NCBI GenBank assembly: GCA_023389035.1
Contig: JAEWFC010000023.1
Location: 124,001 to 188,000 of the forward strand
Origin: Acidobacteriota bacterium
GTDB lineage: Bacteria; Acidobacteriota; Blastocatellia; Pyrinomonadales; Pyrinomonadaceae
Reading direction: 5' to 3'
Length of the DNA: 64,000 bases
Shown: piece after piece, positions 1 through 8,811 of the stretch
How the letters are laid out: each line of letters opens with the position of its first letter
Numbering within the stretch: position 1 is the stretch's first letter
Notes under the pieces: model-generated
Databases searched by the model: none
Told to the model about the DNA's origin: nothing
The model's input: only the letters and a program-made list of their open reading frames with translations
Translations under genes and position numbers: made by a program

Positions 1-519
1 TCGGCAAAGCCGCCCGAGGATGCAGGCGGACGTGCCGCGGTCAACCCGCTCGGGACAGAAGCTGAAAGGCGTCTGTGTCAGGAGATCGACACGGGCGATT
101 CGCCGATACTCGCCTCACAGACCTTTGCGATCAACTTCGAACCGTTTGCCGGGAGCTGTTTTGTAACCACACACAACCCGGAATTCGACGACCCGCCGCT
201 TGATTCTGAATTCGCGATCTATCGTAACGATACAAAGGTTTTCGATTTCCCAAGTCAATTTAACGGCACAACGACTGGCTGCTGGGTCGTCGCCGTCGCG
301 TTCCAGGACCTGAACGCCGATAGCTTGATCGATGTGATCGTCGTCGGAAAGTGCTCCGCGAAGACCGCGCCATATTACGAGAACATGGTCTATACGAACA
401 CCGGCAAAGCCTTCACAACGCGCGAAGATGCGAACACATCCATCTCGAATCTGACTAACCTTGGAGCGATTGCCGATCACGTAAAGGCGAATCGGGAGAT
501 TTTTTTTGGCAAACGCTGA
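1..519 (+). CDS. C-terminal part of a secreted FG-GAP/VCBS-like protein (5' end outside window)
   Basis: The frame is open from base 1 to the TGA at 517-519, so this is the last 172 codons of a longer gene. The visible part contains FQDLNADSLIDVIVVG (about residues 101-116), which resembles the D-x-N/D-x-D-x-x-x-D calcium-binding loops of FG-GAP/VCBS propeller repeats. Those repeats usually sit in secreted or surface proteins. The stop codon overlaps the start of the lipid-kinase gene by one base (TGATG), so the two are probably co-transcribed. The full length and N-terminal domains cannot be seen, and the repeat assignment rests on one repeat only. Confidence 0.6.
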   Translation, partial: SAKPPEDAGGRAAVNPLGTEAERRLCQEIDTGDSPILASQTFAINFEPFAGSCFVTTHNPEFDDPPLDSEFAIYRNDTKVFDFPSQFNGTTTGCWVVAVAFQDLNADSLIDVIVVGKCSAKTAPYYENMVYTNTGKAFTTREDANTSISNLTNLGAIADHVKANREIFFGKR

Positions 520-1466
520 TGCTGCCTCTTGTAATTGTTAATCCGCGGTCAGCCGGCGGGTCGACTCGTGAAAAATGGGCGGCTGTTGCGTCTGATCTGC
601 GTGCCCATTTCGGCCCGTTTCGGACCGTGTTCACTAAATGCCCCGGCGACGGAATAGACCTGGCCAGAAAGCACGCGACCGAGGGCCAAGAGTTTATCAT
701 TGCTTGCGGTGGCGACGGGACGATCAACGAGGTGGCGAACGGCATCCTGCTTTCCGGGAAGAGCTGCGAGATGGGCATCTTTCCGTCCGGCACCGGCGGC
801 GATTTTCGTAGAACTATCGGAATGCCGACCGCACCGCGTGAAGTTGCGAGAGCTCTTCGCGATGGTGAGACCCGCAAGGTGGATCTGGGCCGTGTGACCT
901 ATATCGATCTCGATGGACAGCCGGCGGAACGCTATTTCTTGAATGAATCCTCGATCGGCTTAGCACCTTCGATCATCGAACGCGTTAAGGGTTCCTCATC
1001 GCTTGGCTGGCTTCCGCTTGATAATGTTCGCGGGCGTGCGAGCTTTGCACTATCAACACTTCAAGAGGTTGTAGGGCTCGGCTCGATACCGATTCGCGTA
1101 AAGATTGATAGCGGCGACTGGTCTGTTATCCATACCGTGAACCTCTGCATCGCCAATGCCAGGTTTTTCGGAGGCGGGATGATGATAGCTCCTGACGCAA
1201 AACTTGCCGACGGTATGCTTGACGTCGTCAACGTCGGCGACATTAATACCGCGAAGATCATCCTAAATGCATACACGCTCTATCGCGGCACGCATACGGC
1301 GCTTCCTGAGGTCAAGAGCAAGCTTGCACGACGTGTAGAGGTCGAGCCCGCGAACGCCGACGACCGCACGCTGATCTCAATCGATGGCGAACTTCCCGGA
1401 AAACTGCCGGCGGTTTTCGAGGTCGTACCGTCAGCACTTCGGCTCCGGGTTCCCCGCCGGCGGTAG
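519..1466 (+). CDS. Diacylglycerol kinase family lipid kinase (YegS/DgkB-like)
   Basis: A 315-residue protein of the DAGK catalytic family, which phosphorylates diacylglycerol or a related lipid at the cytoplasmic membrane face with ATP. It shows the N-terminal VNPRSAGG motif (residues 7-14), the nucleotide-binding GGDGTINEVANG (64-75) and a GTGGDF segment (91-96). Most relatives have GTGNDFAR there, so Asn is Gly here. The length fits the YegS/DgkB group (about 300). It starts on an ATG overlapping the previous stop codon, and the next gene (acyl activation and acyl transfer) begins 67 bases downstream, so the context is phospholipid metabolism. The lipid substrate cannot be told from sequence. 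Confidence 0.88.
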   Translation: MLPLVIVNPRSAGGSTREKWAAVASDLRAHFGPFRTVFTKCPGDGIDLARKHATEGQEFIIACGGDGTINEVANGILLSGKSCEMGIFPSGTGGDFRRTIGMPTAPREVARALRDGETRKVDLGRVTYIDLDGQPAERYFLNESSIGLAPSIIERVKGSSSLGWLPLDNVRGRASFALSTLQEVVGLGSIPIRVKIDSGDWSVIHTVNLCIANARFFGGGMMIAPDAKLADGMLDVVNVGDINTAKIILNAYTLYRGTHTALPEVKSKLARRVEVEPANADDRTLISIDGELPGKLPAVFEVVPSALRLRVPRRR

Positions 1467-1533
1467 CCATTCACCAAATGGGAGATTTGGCCCAATACCT
1501 GCTATTCTTAGCGAACCCACGCTTTCGCTAAGT

Positions 1534-4329
1534 ATGAAAGATTCCTATCTAAGACGGCTCGTAAAGGCGTTTGAATCGCGGACCGACAAGGTCGCGATGC
1601 GTATCGTCGGCGATGATTCGCACGTTTACACGTTCGGTGAATCGCTCGATCGAATCCGCTCCGTTGCATATAGACTCGAGCAAGAAGGGATCGACGCCGG
1701 TGACCGCGTCGCACTTATCGGCGAAAACCATCCGGCATGGGCGATCGCGTATCTGGGCATCATCTACCGCGGCGGCGTCTGTGTCCCGATGGATCCGCAC
1801 GGCGAAATCGAGACGATCACAAATTTTATTGAGAACTCCGAGGCGAAGCTGGCCTTTGTCGACACTGATCAAGTTGGTCGATTTAAGGATATTGAGGAAA
1901 AGCTCGGCCGAAGCATACCTGCAGTTGTATGGGGCGGCGACATAAGCAGTAACGGATTTAGCGCCTTTGACGACTGGTCGGCAACTGAGTTTCCCGAGTC
2001 TTTCGCTGCGAACCAGCCGAGGCCGGAAGGCGATGATGTCGCTCTCCTGATCTATACCAGCGGCACGACGGGTACACCAAAAGGCGTGCCGCTCACCCAT
2101 GCGAACATTCTCGCCGAACTCGACGGTATAAACCACGTTCTGAAATTCCGCGACGACGAGCGGATACTTAGCCTGCTGCCTCTCTTCCACGCTTATCTGC
2201 AGATCGTGAATCTTTGGGTCGCAACGACTTACGGGTGCGAAGTAGGGTATCTAAAGGAGCTGTCGCCTGCCGAACTCGGGAACGCGATGAAGGCATTCAA
2301 GCCGACGATACTTACGACGGTTCCCCGGCTTTGGTATCTGTTTCATACAAAGATCTTTGATGCTATCGAGGCAAAATCATCCGTCGCACAGGCAGCTGCT
2401 AAAGGCCTGCTTGCCCTTAACGGAACGCTCCGTGATACCGTCGGTGTGAACCTCGGGCCGAAGCTTTTTGGACAGGTGCACGAATCTTTCGGCGGAGAAC
2501 TGCGGGTCGCGATATCCGCGGGCTCGCGTTTCGACGAAGACGTAGCAGTAGATTTTCATCGCCTCGGTTTTACGATCATTCAAGGCTACGGGCTTACAGA
2601 GACGAGCGGTGCCGCGACGGCGACATACGAAAACGACAACCGCATCGGGTCAGTCGGGAAACCGATGTTCAATGCCGAAATAAAGATAGCCGATCCGGAC
2701 AAAGACGGCGTCGGCGAAGTCTTGATACGCGGCGAAATGGTCTTTTCCGGGTATTACAAGAACCGCGAGGCCACGGCGGAGGCTTTCACCGAGGACGGCT
2801 GGTTTCGCTCCGGCGATCTTGGCCGGATCGATAAGGACGGCCATCTTTACATCGTGGGCAGAGCGAAAGATGTGATCGTTTTGCCATCCGGCAAGAACGT
2901 CCATCCCGAAGACCTTGAAGTTCACTACCTTAAAGCCCCTGAGGTCGAAGAACTCGCGATCATTGGCGTGGCGGACACGGCAGAAGCACGTGCGGGTTCG
3001 GAAAAGCTCGTCGCGGTCGTTATCCCGAACTTCGACTACCTGAAACAAGCAAAGCTGCCAAATTCCAGAGAAGCGGTCCGCTATGCACTGGACAATCTTG
3101 GCAGGTCACTGCCGGAATATCAGCGGGTTCGCGATTATATAGTCCGCCAGGAACCGCTGCCTCGCACTGCAACACGCAAGATCAAGCGATTTGAACTGCG
3201 AAAAGAGGTCGAGTCGGGCACGGCCGGTAATGGCTTGCCTGAAAAGCGGACCTGGGAGCTCACGGCTGAGCATCGCTCTCTTCTGGAGACGAACATCGGC
3301 AAAACGGTTGCCAATACGATAAGCAAGCACAAACGTGATGAATCAGTAGCTATTCATCCCGATATGAACCTTGAGATCGACCTCGGGCTCGATTCGCTTG
3401 CTCGTGCAGAGGTTTTCGCCGCACTCGAGCAGGCGTTTGAAACGGAGTTCACTGCAGATCAGGCGGCTAACGCATTGACAGTTGCGAGTGTGGTCGAACT
3501 CGTCAGTTCGACAGCTAAGGGTTTAGAGATGGCGGGTTCCGGATCATCCGACGACACCGCGATCTCCGCCGATCTAAACTGGTCAAAGATCATAAAGGAA
3601 GCGGATGACAAGTTTCCTGAGGTCGAAGCAGTACTTAAGCGGCGAACGATCTTCATAACATTCGCATTCGTCGTCTACCGCGTCTTTAATTTGTTTTGCC
3701 GTGTATTTATGCGGCTTGAGGTCGACGGCATCGAAAATCTAAAGGCAATGCAGACCCCGGGCGGCGATCCGCAGCGGCCGTTTCTGATCTGCCCGAACCA
3801 TCAAAGTTTTCTTGATCCGTTCGTTCTCACGTCTAACTACCCGTACAAGATCTACACGAACATCTTTCATGTAGGCGCAAGTATGTTCTTTCGTAGCCGC
3901 TTCATGAAGTTCGTCGCGTCGATGCTCAAAGTCGTTCCGATCGATCAGGATACGCAGCTTCTGCGAGCAATGAAGGCAGGTGCTATCGGCCTTAAGCACG
4001 GACGCATACTCAATATTTATCCCGAAGGCGAACGGGCATTCGACGGCAAGCTTCACGACTTCAAGAAAGGTGCCGCTATTCTATCGACAGAGCTCGACCT
4101 GCCGGTGGTCCCGGTCGCACTCGATGGCCTGCAAAACGTGTGGGCTCGTAAGTCCTGGCGTATACGCCCTGCGAAGGTGAAGATTCGCATCGCACCCTCA
4201 TTCCGGCCTAGAGAGGTAATAGCTGCGGCCGACCCGAATGCAGAAGGCGAGGACGCTTATCGCATCGTAACCGCCCATCTCAGAAATACCATCGAGACGA
4301 TGATCTTAGATATGAGGAATCGTAGATGA
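1534..4329 (+). CDS. Fused acyl-adenylating enzyme, acyl carrier domain and PlsC acyltransferase
   Basis: A 931-residue three-part protein. Residues about 1-560 are an AMP-binding long-chain acyl-CoA/ACP synthetase (TSGTTGTPKG near 174-183, GYGLTETS near 351-358, and a C-terminal AMP-binding subdomain with GRAKD). Residues about 585-670 form an acyl-carrier domain with the phosphopantetheine site LGLDSLA (Ser at about 621). Residues about 700-931 are a 1-acylglycerol-phosphate acyltransferase with NHQSFLD (H756-x4-D761) and YPEGER (829-834). The frame is open 50 codons further upstream but overlaps the previous gene, so the ATG at 1534 (MKDSYLRRLV) is preferred. The layout suggests that a fatty acid is activated, loaded on the internal ACP and passed to a lysolipid, much as E. 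coli Aas does without its own ACP. That route is inferred. Confidence 0.88.
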   Translation: MKDSYLRRLVKAFESRTDKVAMRIVGDDSHVYTFGESLDRIRSVAYRLEQEGIDAGDRVALIGENHPAWAIAYLGIIYRGGVCVPMDPHGEIETITNFIENSEAKLAFVDTDQVGRFKDIEEKLGRSIPAVVWGGDISSNGFSAFDDWSATEFPESFAANQPRPEGDDVALLIYTSGTTGTPKGVPLTHANILAELDGINHVLKFRDDERILSLLPLFHAYLQIVNLWVATTYGCEVGYLKELSPAELGNAMKAFKPTILTTVPRLWYLFHTKIFDAIEAKSSVAQAAAKGLLALNGTLRDTVGVNLGPKLFGQVHESFGGELRVAISAGSRFDEDVAVDFHRLGFTIIQGYGLTETSGAATATYENDNRIGSVGKPMFNAEIKIADPDKDGVGEVLIRGEMVFSGYYKNREATAEAFTEDGWFRSGDLGRIDKDGHLYIVGRAKDVIVLPSGKNVHPEDLEVHYLKAPEVEELAIIGVADTAEARAGSEKLVAVVIPNFDYLKQAKLPNSREAVRYALDNLGRSLPEYQRVRDYIVRQEPLPRTATRKIKRFELRKEVESGTAGNGLPEKRTWELTAEHRSLLETNIGKTVANTISKHKRDESVAIHPDMNLEIDLGLDSLARAEVFAALEQAFETEFTADQAANALTVASVVELVSSTAKGLEMAGSGSSDDTAISADLNWSKIIKEADDKFPEVEAVLKRRTIFITFAFVVYRVFNLFCRVFMRLEVDGIENLKAMQTPGGDPQRPFLICPNHQSFLDPFVLTSNYPYKIYTNIFHVGASMFFRSRFMKFVASMLKVVPIDQDTQLLRAMKAGAIGLKHGRILNIYPEGERAFDGKLHDFKKGAAILSTELDLPVVPVALDGLQNVWARKSWRIRPAKVKIRIAPSFRPREVIAAADPNAEGEDAYRIVTAHLRNTIETMILDMRNRR

Positions 4330-4384
4330 GTGAGTTCGTCTTCGGGGTTTGGTGGTTTGATGGGTTCCGCATAGACTATTGCAT

Positions 4385-4747
4385 ATGCCCGGAACATCAA
4401 TACTTTTTGGACGGCTTTTGATCCTGCTTGGGATCCTCGGATACGGCTACGGACTGTACGCAGGCACTGCGAGTATCACGGCCTTGATACCTGCCTTTTT
4501 TGGCGTGGTCATCATGCTTCTCGGTCATCTAGCTCAGGCTAAAGAAGATCTTCGGAAGCACCTGATGCATGCAGCGGTGGTTGTTGCATTACTCGGGTTC
4601 ATCGCTGTAGCTGTGCGATTGGTGCCGCGACTGAGCACGGCAGAATTTACGGTGGCGGTAGTTTCGCAAATATTGATGGCATTGCTTTGCCTGATCTTTG
4701 TGATACTCGCTATCAAGTCGTTCATGGACGCACGACGAAACGCGTAA
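4385..4747 (+). CDS. Small four-helix integral membrane protein of unknown function
   Basis: A 120-residue protein with four hydrophobic stretches: residues about 5-25, 30-48, 62-80 and 92-112. A cytosolic-looking charged loop (AQAKEDLRKHLMHA) follows the second, and a basic tail ends the protein. A TTG two codons upstream (4379) is possible, but the ATG at 4385 gives a cleaner start. The pattern resembles small uncharacterised membrane proteins annotated as hypothetical in many soil bacteria. It follows the lipid genes by 55 bases and converges on the sensor kinase gene (13-base gap). No function is assigned. Confidence 0.7.
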   Translation: MPGTSILFGRLLILLGILGYGYGLYAGTASITALIPAFFGVVIMLLGHLAQAKEDLRKHLMHAAVVVALLGFIAVAVRLVPRLSTAEFTVAVVSQILMALLCLIFVILAIKSFMDARRNA

Positions 4748-4759
4748 GATACGGAACCC

Positions 4760-6139
4760 TTAGCTATTAGAGCTCGTGCTGCACGCCAGCTTGATATCGA
4801 CAACGAGTCCATCAGCGTCGTTGTGGGCCGTTATGCTGCCGTTATGAGCCTTAATAGCTTGTTCAGCGATCGCGAGACCGAGTCCGGTGCCGCCTGAGCC
4901 TCGGTCCCTCGCTTCGCCGACCCGATAGAACGGCCTAAACAGATTTGCGAGTTCCTCTGATGGCACACCGCCGCCATGGTCTTTAATACTGACCACCGCA
5001 TCGCCATTTTGTGAAGTGAGCGAAACATCGACCGTCGTTCCCTCGCGCGTATAACGAACCGCGTTACGCAAAACATTCTCGACCGCACTTTGGATCAACT
5101 CCTCGCTTCCCACTACCCGGCACTCGTCGGACCTTGAGATCTTTACCGACCGATTCTTTGCACCGGCCTCGAAATCGGCGTCTGCCGCAACGTGCCTGAC
5201 CAGCGAGGTGAGATTGAGTTCCCGCTGATCGAAATCTTTCTCGCCGGTTTCCAGCCGTGAAAGCGTCAGCAGGCGCGAGATCATCTCATTGAGCCGCTGC
5301 GATTCGCCCTCGATCCGCTGGAGGATCGGAGCTGTTTCAGGATTTGCCTTATTCTTGGCGATCTCAAGGGCGACGTTCATACGAGCCAGCGGTGAACGAA
5401 GCTCGTGAGAGACGTCGCGAGACAGACGCTTTTGCGACATTATCAGCGATTCGATCCGCTCGGCCATGATGTCAAAATCCTGGGCAAGGGCCGATATCTC
5501 GTCACGTCGATTCCCGACCTCGCCGCCCACTCGAACGCTCAATTTGCCGTCAGCTAGTCGTTGGGCCGCACGCCGGAGCTTCCCGATCGGCGACGATAAA
5601 TACCGTGCGAGCGCCCAACATAAGAGCAGCGCCGTAAGCAGTAGCGCAGCGTAGCGAAGATACCGCAGCGGAGACTCACCGAAGAACGGGATCATTCTTG
5701 GTCGTTCCCAGCGAACGATCAACACGTAGCGTTGACCGTTAGAAAACGTGACCTGGCGCGCAGAAAGTGCCGTCTCAGGCTGGCCAAACTCAAATTCTAC
5801 AGCGTCGCTCGCCAGCGCGCTCGCGACGAGCCCGCGATAGTTTTCAGCATTAACGCCCTCGGACATATAAAGCTGTCCGCCCTCGCCGATCAGGTCAACT
5901 TCACCGATGGTCTCAGCCTTTCGTATCCTCGCAAGAAACTCGTTCAGTCCCGCCTCGCCCTGATTCTGGTAGATCTGAGCAGCGGTCTGAGCGTAGATGT
6001 TCGTCTGGTTCCGAACGGAGATTCTCCAGCGGCTTACGACCGGTTCCGTTTGCACGGTCCAATTCAGGAATAACATCATCCCGACCATCAGCGTGATGGC
6101 CGCGAGAAACCACAAAAAGATCTTCAGGAACAGGTTCAT
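4760..6139 (-). CDS. Two-component sensor histidine kinase, CpxA-like
   Basis: A 459-residue membrane kinase: TM1 at about 7-28, a periplasmic sensor region about 29-165, TM2 about 166-185, a HAMP linker about 186-240, a HisKA domain with the phospho-acceptor in SHELRSPLARMN (His245), and a HATPase domain ending in GGTGLGLAIAEQ. This is the organisation of EnvZ/CpxA-type sensors, which autophosphorylate and pass phosphate to an OmpR-family regulator. Its start overlaps the stop of the response regulator gene by four bases (ATGA), so regulator and sensor form one minus-strand operon. A Spy/CpxP-type chaperone is divergent from them, which points to sensing of envelope protein or metal stress. 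The signal is inferred from context. Confidence 0.9.
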   Translation of the reverse strand: MNLFLKIFLWFLAAITLMVGMMLFLNWTVQTEPVVSRWRISVRNQTNIYAQTAAQIYQNQGEAGLNEFLARIRKAETIGEVDLIGEGGQLYMSEGVNAENYRGLVASALASDAVEFEFGQPETALSARQVTFSNGQRYVLIVRWERPRMIPFFGESPLRYLRYAALLLTALLLCWALARYLSSPIGKLRRAAQRLADGKLSVRVGGEVGNRRDEISALAQDFDIMAERIESLIMSQKRLSRDVSHELRSPLARMNVALEIAKNKANPETAPILQRIEGESQRLNEMISRLLTLSRLETGEKDFDQRELNLTSLVRHVAADADFEAGAKNRSVKISRSDECRVVGSEELIQSAVENVLRNAVRYTREGTTVDVSLTSQNGDAVVSIKDHGGGVPSEELANLFRPFYRVGEARDRGSGGTGLGLAIAEQAIKAHNGSITAHNDADGLVVDIKLACSTSSNS

Positions 6140-6825
6140 TGAACTGTGTAAATATATCCGACCGACCGGATCGTTTTGATCCTCTCGCTTCCATCGGCAC
6201 GCAGGCCGAGTTTCTTCCTCAAGTTGCTGATGTGCATATCCAGGCTCCGATCATAGGGCGAGAGTTCTCTCTCAAGCACCGTCTCGCTCAACTCTTCTTT
6301 TTTCACGATGTTGCCGGCGTGCCTCGCCAATGCCGCGAGCAGATCGAACTCAAGCGAGGTCAATACTATCTGCTTGCCATTCAACGTCGCTGAACGCGAA
6401 CTCGCCGACAGCTCCAGATCATCAACATGAAGACGTTCAGGAAGTCCGAGATCGACACCGTCGCCCGACGCCCGACGCAGGATGGCACGTATCCGCGCAA
6501 CAAGCTCTCTCGGGTTGAACGGTTTGGGCAGATAATCATCGGCTCCGATCTCCAGGCCCACTATCCGTTCCATGTCGTCGCCGCGAGCCGTCAGCATCAG
6601 AACGGGTATCTGCGAACTCTGTCGAAGTTCACGAAGGACATCGAAACCGTTCTTTTTCGGCATCATCACGTCCAGTATCGCCAGATCGTATGTCCCGCTT
6701 CGGGCTCGCTGCAGACCTGCTTCGCCGTCATGGACAGATTCGACCTGAAATCCCTCGACGGATAGGTACTCGGATACCAATTCGCACAGCTCTTCGTCGT
6801 CGTCAATTATCAGTACTTTGTTCAT
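6136..6825 (-). CDS. OmpR/PhoB-family response regulator, CpxR-like
   Basis: A 229-residue regulator with a receiver domain (acidic pocket IDDDEE at 7-12, phospho-acceptor Asp52 in LDVMMP, and the conserved Lys in LPKPF) and a C-terminal winged-helix DNA-binding domain (about 130-228, with DMHISNLRKKLG and the end VGYIYTVQ). It is first in the operon and its stop overlaps the sensor kinase start. Upstream lies a direct-repeat operator candidate (6872-6901), so self-regulation and control of the divergent Spy-like gene are likely. Family assignment is certain. The CpxR label rests on the CpxA/CpxP-like neighbours and the operator. Confidence 0.92.
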   Translation of the reverse strand: MNKVLIIDDDEELCELVSEYLSVEGFQVESVHDGEAGLQRARSGTYDLAILDVMMPKKNGFDVLRELRQSSQIPVLMLTARGDDMERIVGLEIGADDYLPKPFNPRELVARIRAILRRASGDGVDLGLPERLHVDDLELSASSRSATLNGKQIVLTSLEFDLLAALARHAGNIVKKEELSETVLERELSPYDRSLDMHISNLRKKLGLRADGSERIKTIRSVGYIYTVQ

Positions 6826-6871
6826 TTCTCACCCTTGATTCTACGTCAATTGGATGCGTGCCGCACCGCGT

Positions 6872-6901
6872 TTTACATTTCTTTACAGAACTTCACAAAA
6901 C
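6872..6901. promoter_or_regulatory. Three direct repeats of 10 bp, candidate response-regulator operator (CpxR-box-like)
   Basis: Three successive 10-base units, TTTACATTTC, TTTACAGAAC and TTCACAAAAC, start at 6872, 6882 and 6892. Read on the other strand, the first two give GTAAA-N5-GTAAA, which matches the published E. coli CpxR consensus. The site lies in the 167-bp divergent region between the response regulator gene (minus) and the Spy/CpxP-like gene (plus). OmpR-family dimers bind direct repeats with one helical-turn spacing, so position and spacing both fit. Binding itself is inferred. Confidence 0.65.
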
Positions 6902-6992
6902 CCACGAGTTCGCCGCCCCGGCGATATCGTCTAACTGTTAACGCGGCGGAAAGCGTCGCAAAAACGATTCGATCAAGAAAGGGGAAAAGGAA

Positions 6993-7544
6993 ATGAAAAA
7001 GACAATATTCGCATTCTTAGCAGTCGCGATACTTTCGATGGGAGCGATCTTCGCTATCGCCCAGACGACCGGTACTGACGACTCTGGTGATAAGAGATGG
7101 GGCAAACGCGGCGGCGGCAAGATGGGCAAAATGCACCGCGGCGGCCGCGATGGCGGCAAGGGCGGAATGGGCGGCGGCATGATGTTTCGCGGCCTCGACC
7201 TGACAGATGAGCAGAAGGCCCAGATGAAGCAGATCCGCGAAGCTTCTAAAGCCGCCGTAACACCGCTTCACGAAGCAATGAAGGCGAACCGGCAGAAAAT
7301 GGCCGAGGCGACCGCTAACGGTGCATTCGACGAAGGTACGGTAACGGCGATCGCAAATGAAGGTGCCGGCATTCACGCCCAAATGACCGTGCAGCGTGAA
7401 AAGGTTAAGGCCCAGATGTTCGCGGTGCTGACCGATGAGCAGAAGACGAAGGCTGCAGAAATGCGGTCGAACATGAAACAGCGTTTTCAGGAACGCATGA
7501 ACAAGCGTGCGGCGAAGCAAGCCGAAGCCGGCACGGAACAGTAG
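6993..7544 (+). CDS. Spy/CpxP-family periplasmic chaperone with Gly/Met/His-rich segment
   Basis: A 183-residue exported protein. A signal peptide (residues 1-23, ending AIA-Q) is followed by a Gly-, Lys-, Met- and His-rich stretch (about 32-67), then a helical domain with the two LTxxQ motifs that define the Spy/CpxP family (L70-TDEQ74 and L146-TDEQ150) and a basic tail. Family members are cradle-shaped periplasmic chaperones that limit aggregation and, for CpxP, feed back on the sensor kinase. A strong AAGGAAATG-type start is present. The Met/His-rich stretch is absent from E. coli Spy as I recall it and could bind copper or zinc (inference). It is divergent from the Cpx-like two-component genes. 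Confidence 0.85.
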   Translation: MKKTIFAFLAVAILSMGAIFAIAQTTGTDDSGDKRWGKRGGGKMGKMHRGGRDGGKGGMGGGMMFRGLDLTDEQKAQMKQIREASKAAVTPLHEAMKANRQKMAEATANGAFDEGTVTAIANEGAGIHAQMTVQREKVKAQMFAVLTDEQKTKAAEMRSNMKQRFQERMNKRAAKQAEAGTEQ

Positions 7545-7567
7545 TAATACTGTTTAGAACAAGGGGG

Positions 7568-7603
7568 AAAGAGGGTCGAGCGTTTTAGATGCCGGCCCTC
7601 TTT
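7568..7603. terminator. Hairpin between convergent Spy-like and nagA genes
   Basis: AAAGAGGG (7568-7575) pairs with CCCTCTTT (7596-7603), followed by a T-containing stretch. It lies just after the Spy-like stop codon and overlaps the end of nagA, which is convergent, so it could serve either direction. The loop is long (20 bases) and the T tract is short. Confidence 0.5.
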
Positions 7604-8732
7604 ACATTTTAGCGGGGCGTCCGCCGATGAAGACCTCTTCGATCTGACCATCGGTCCCGAGCATTACGATGTCCGCACGCTTCCCGACCTCGATCGCTCC
7701 CAATGTCTCAGTCAACCCCAAAAGTTCAGCCGGATTCGTTGACACCATGCGGGAGATCTCTGAAAGTTCGAATCCAATACTTCGCATCTTCTGCACAGCA
7801 TCGATCATCGTGATCACGGAACCCGCGATACTGCCGCGTGCATTCTGAGTTCGCCCGTTTGCGACCTCGATAGGTTCCCCCCAAACTTCAAATCTGCCGT
7901 CGCCCAGTCCGGTCGGCGCGATCGAGTCCGATATTAGCGAGACGCGATCGGGCAGTTTCGCCCGGCACGCAGCCTTAAGCGCCAGCGGATGCACATGGAC
8001 ACCGTCCGCGATGATATCGAACGTCACGCCATCATTCGCAAGTGCCCAACCGACGACACCCACATCACGGTGATGCAGCCCCGTCATCGCGTTGAAAAAA
8101 TGCGTCAGATGGCGGGCACCTTTTGAAAATGCCTGGTCAAGGATCTCGATACTTGCACGGGTATGGCCTATCGATGCGATCCATCCCTGTCGATCCAATT
8201 CCGCTGCAAGTTCAAGGCCGCCGCCGATCTCTGGAGCGAACGTCATCATGTGAACGCCTTTTCTCAGACGCGGAATTGCATTTAGCTCGGTGCCGGTAAA
8301 TTTCTTGAAGAACTGCGGTTTCAAGGCCCCGCACATCTGCTCGCTGGCAAAGACGCCTTCGTAATGAACGCCGACCGCCTGTGCGCTCGGCAGATCACGC
8401 TGCCGCTCCATCAGTTCGTCGATCGCGGCAATCGCTCGCAGGTAATTCTCATCCGAATCCGGTACCAACGTAGGCAGCCACACCGTAACACCCTTCGTCG
8501 CCAGGAATTCCGCGAGCCTCATCAAACCATCGGCGTCCGCAGAGTTCACATCAACGCCGACAGCTCCGTGGTTATGTACGTCGACGAAACCCGGCATTGC
8601 CGACCTCGCCTTACCGGCATCCTTGAAGTCACTCGGACGGATATCCGTGATCACGCCATCGGAGATCTCGATATCAACCGATTCATCCGGCCCTCCGGCG
8701 ATACGCAAATTTTTCAGAATCATCGGATCCAT
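7602..8732 (-). CDS. nagA: N-acetylglucosamine-6-phosphate deacetylase
   Basis: A 376-residue amidohydrolase that converts GlcNAc-6-phosphate to glucosamine-6-phosphate and acetate in the cytoplasm. It shows the metal-binding HNH of VDVHNHGAVGVD (H53, H55), GHTRAS with a metal-ligand His, the HLTHFFNAMTGLHHRD segment typical of NagA substrate binding, and the catalytic Asp in LISDSIAPTG. Length is typical (about 380). The MDPMILKN start gives two nearby ATGs. It sits in the peptidoglycan-sugar salvage region and would take the GlcNAc-6-P made by the kinase and by MurQ about 9-10 kb away. Confidence 0.92.
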   Translation of the reverse strand: MDPMILKNLRIAGGPDESVDIEISDGVITDIRPSDFKDAGKARSAMPGFVDVHNHGAVGVDVNSADADGLMRLAEFLATKGVTVWLPTLVPDSDENYLRAIAAIDELMERQRDLPSAQAVGVHYEGVFASEQMCGALKPQFFKKFTGTELNAIPRLRKGVHMMTFAPEIGGGLELAAELDRQGWIASIGHTRASIEILDQAFSKGARHLTHFFNAMTGLHHRDVGVVGWALANDGVTFDIIADGVHVHPLALKAACRAKLPDRVSLISDSIAPTGLGDGRFEVWGEPIEVANGRTQNARGSIAGSVITMIDAVQKMRSIGFELSEISRMVSTNPAELLGLTETLGAIEVGKRADIVMLGTDGQIEEVFIGGRPAKM

Positions 8733-8761
8733 AGCTCAAAACTTTACCAGAAATATAAAAA

Positions 8762-8798
8762 GCCCGCGTCTCCACAAAAGGAAACGCGGGCAATTTTT
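8762..8798. terminator. Strong bidirectional terminator hairpin
   Basis: GCCCGCGT (8762-8769) pairs with ACGCGGGC (8784-8791), flanked by AATTTTT on one side and, read on the minus strand, CTTTTTATATTT on the other. It lies directly downstream of the minus-strand TonB receptor gene and upstream of nagA, so its main role is probably ending the receptor transcript. Confidence 0.75.
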
Positions 8799-8811
8799 CC
8801 GCGGCCTATAG

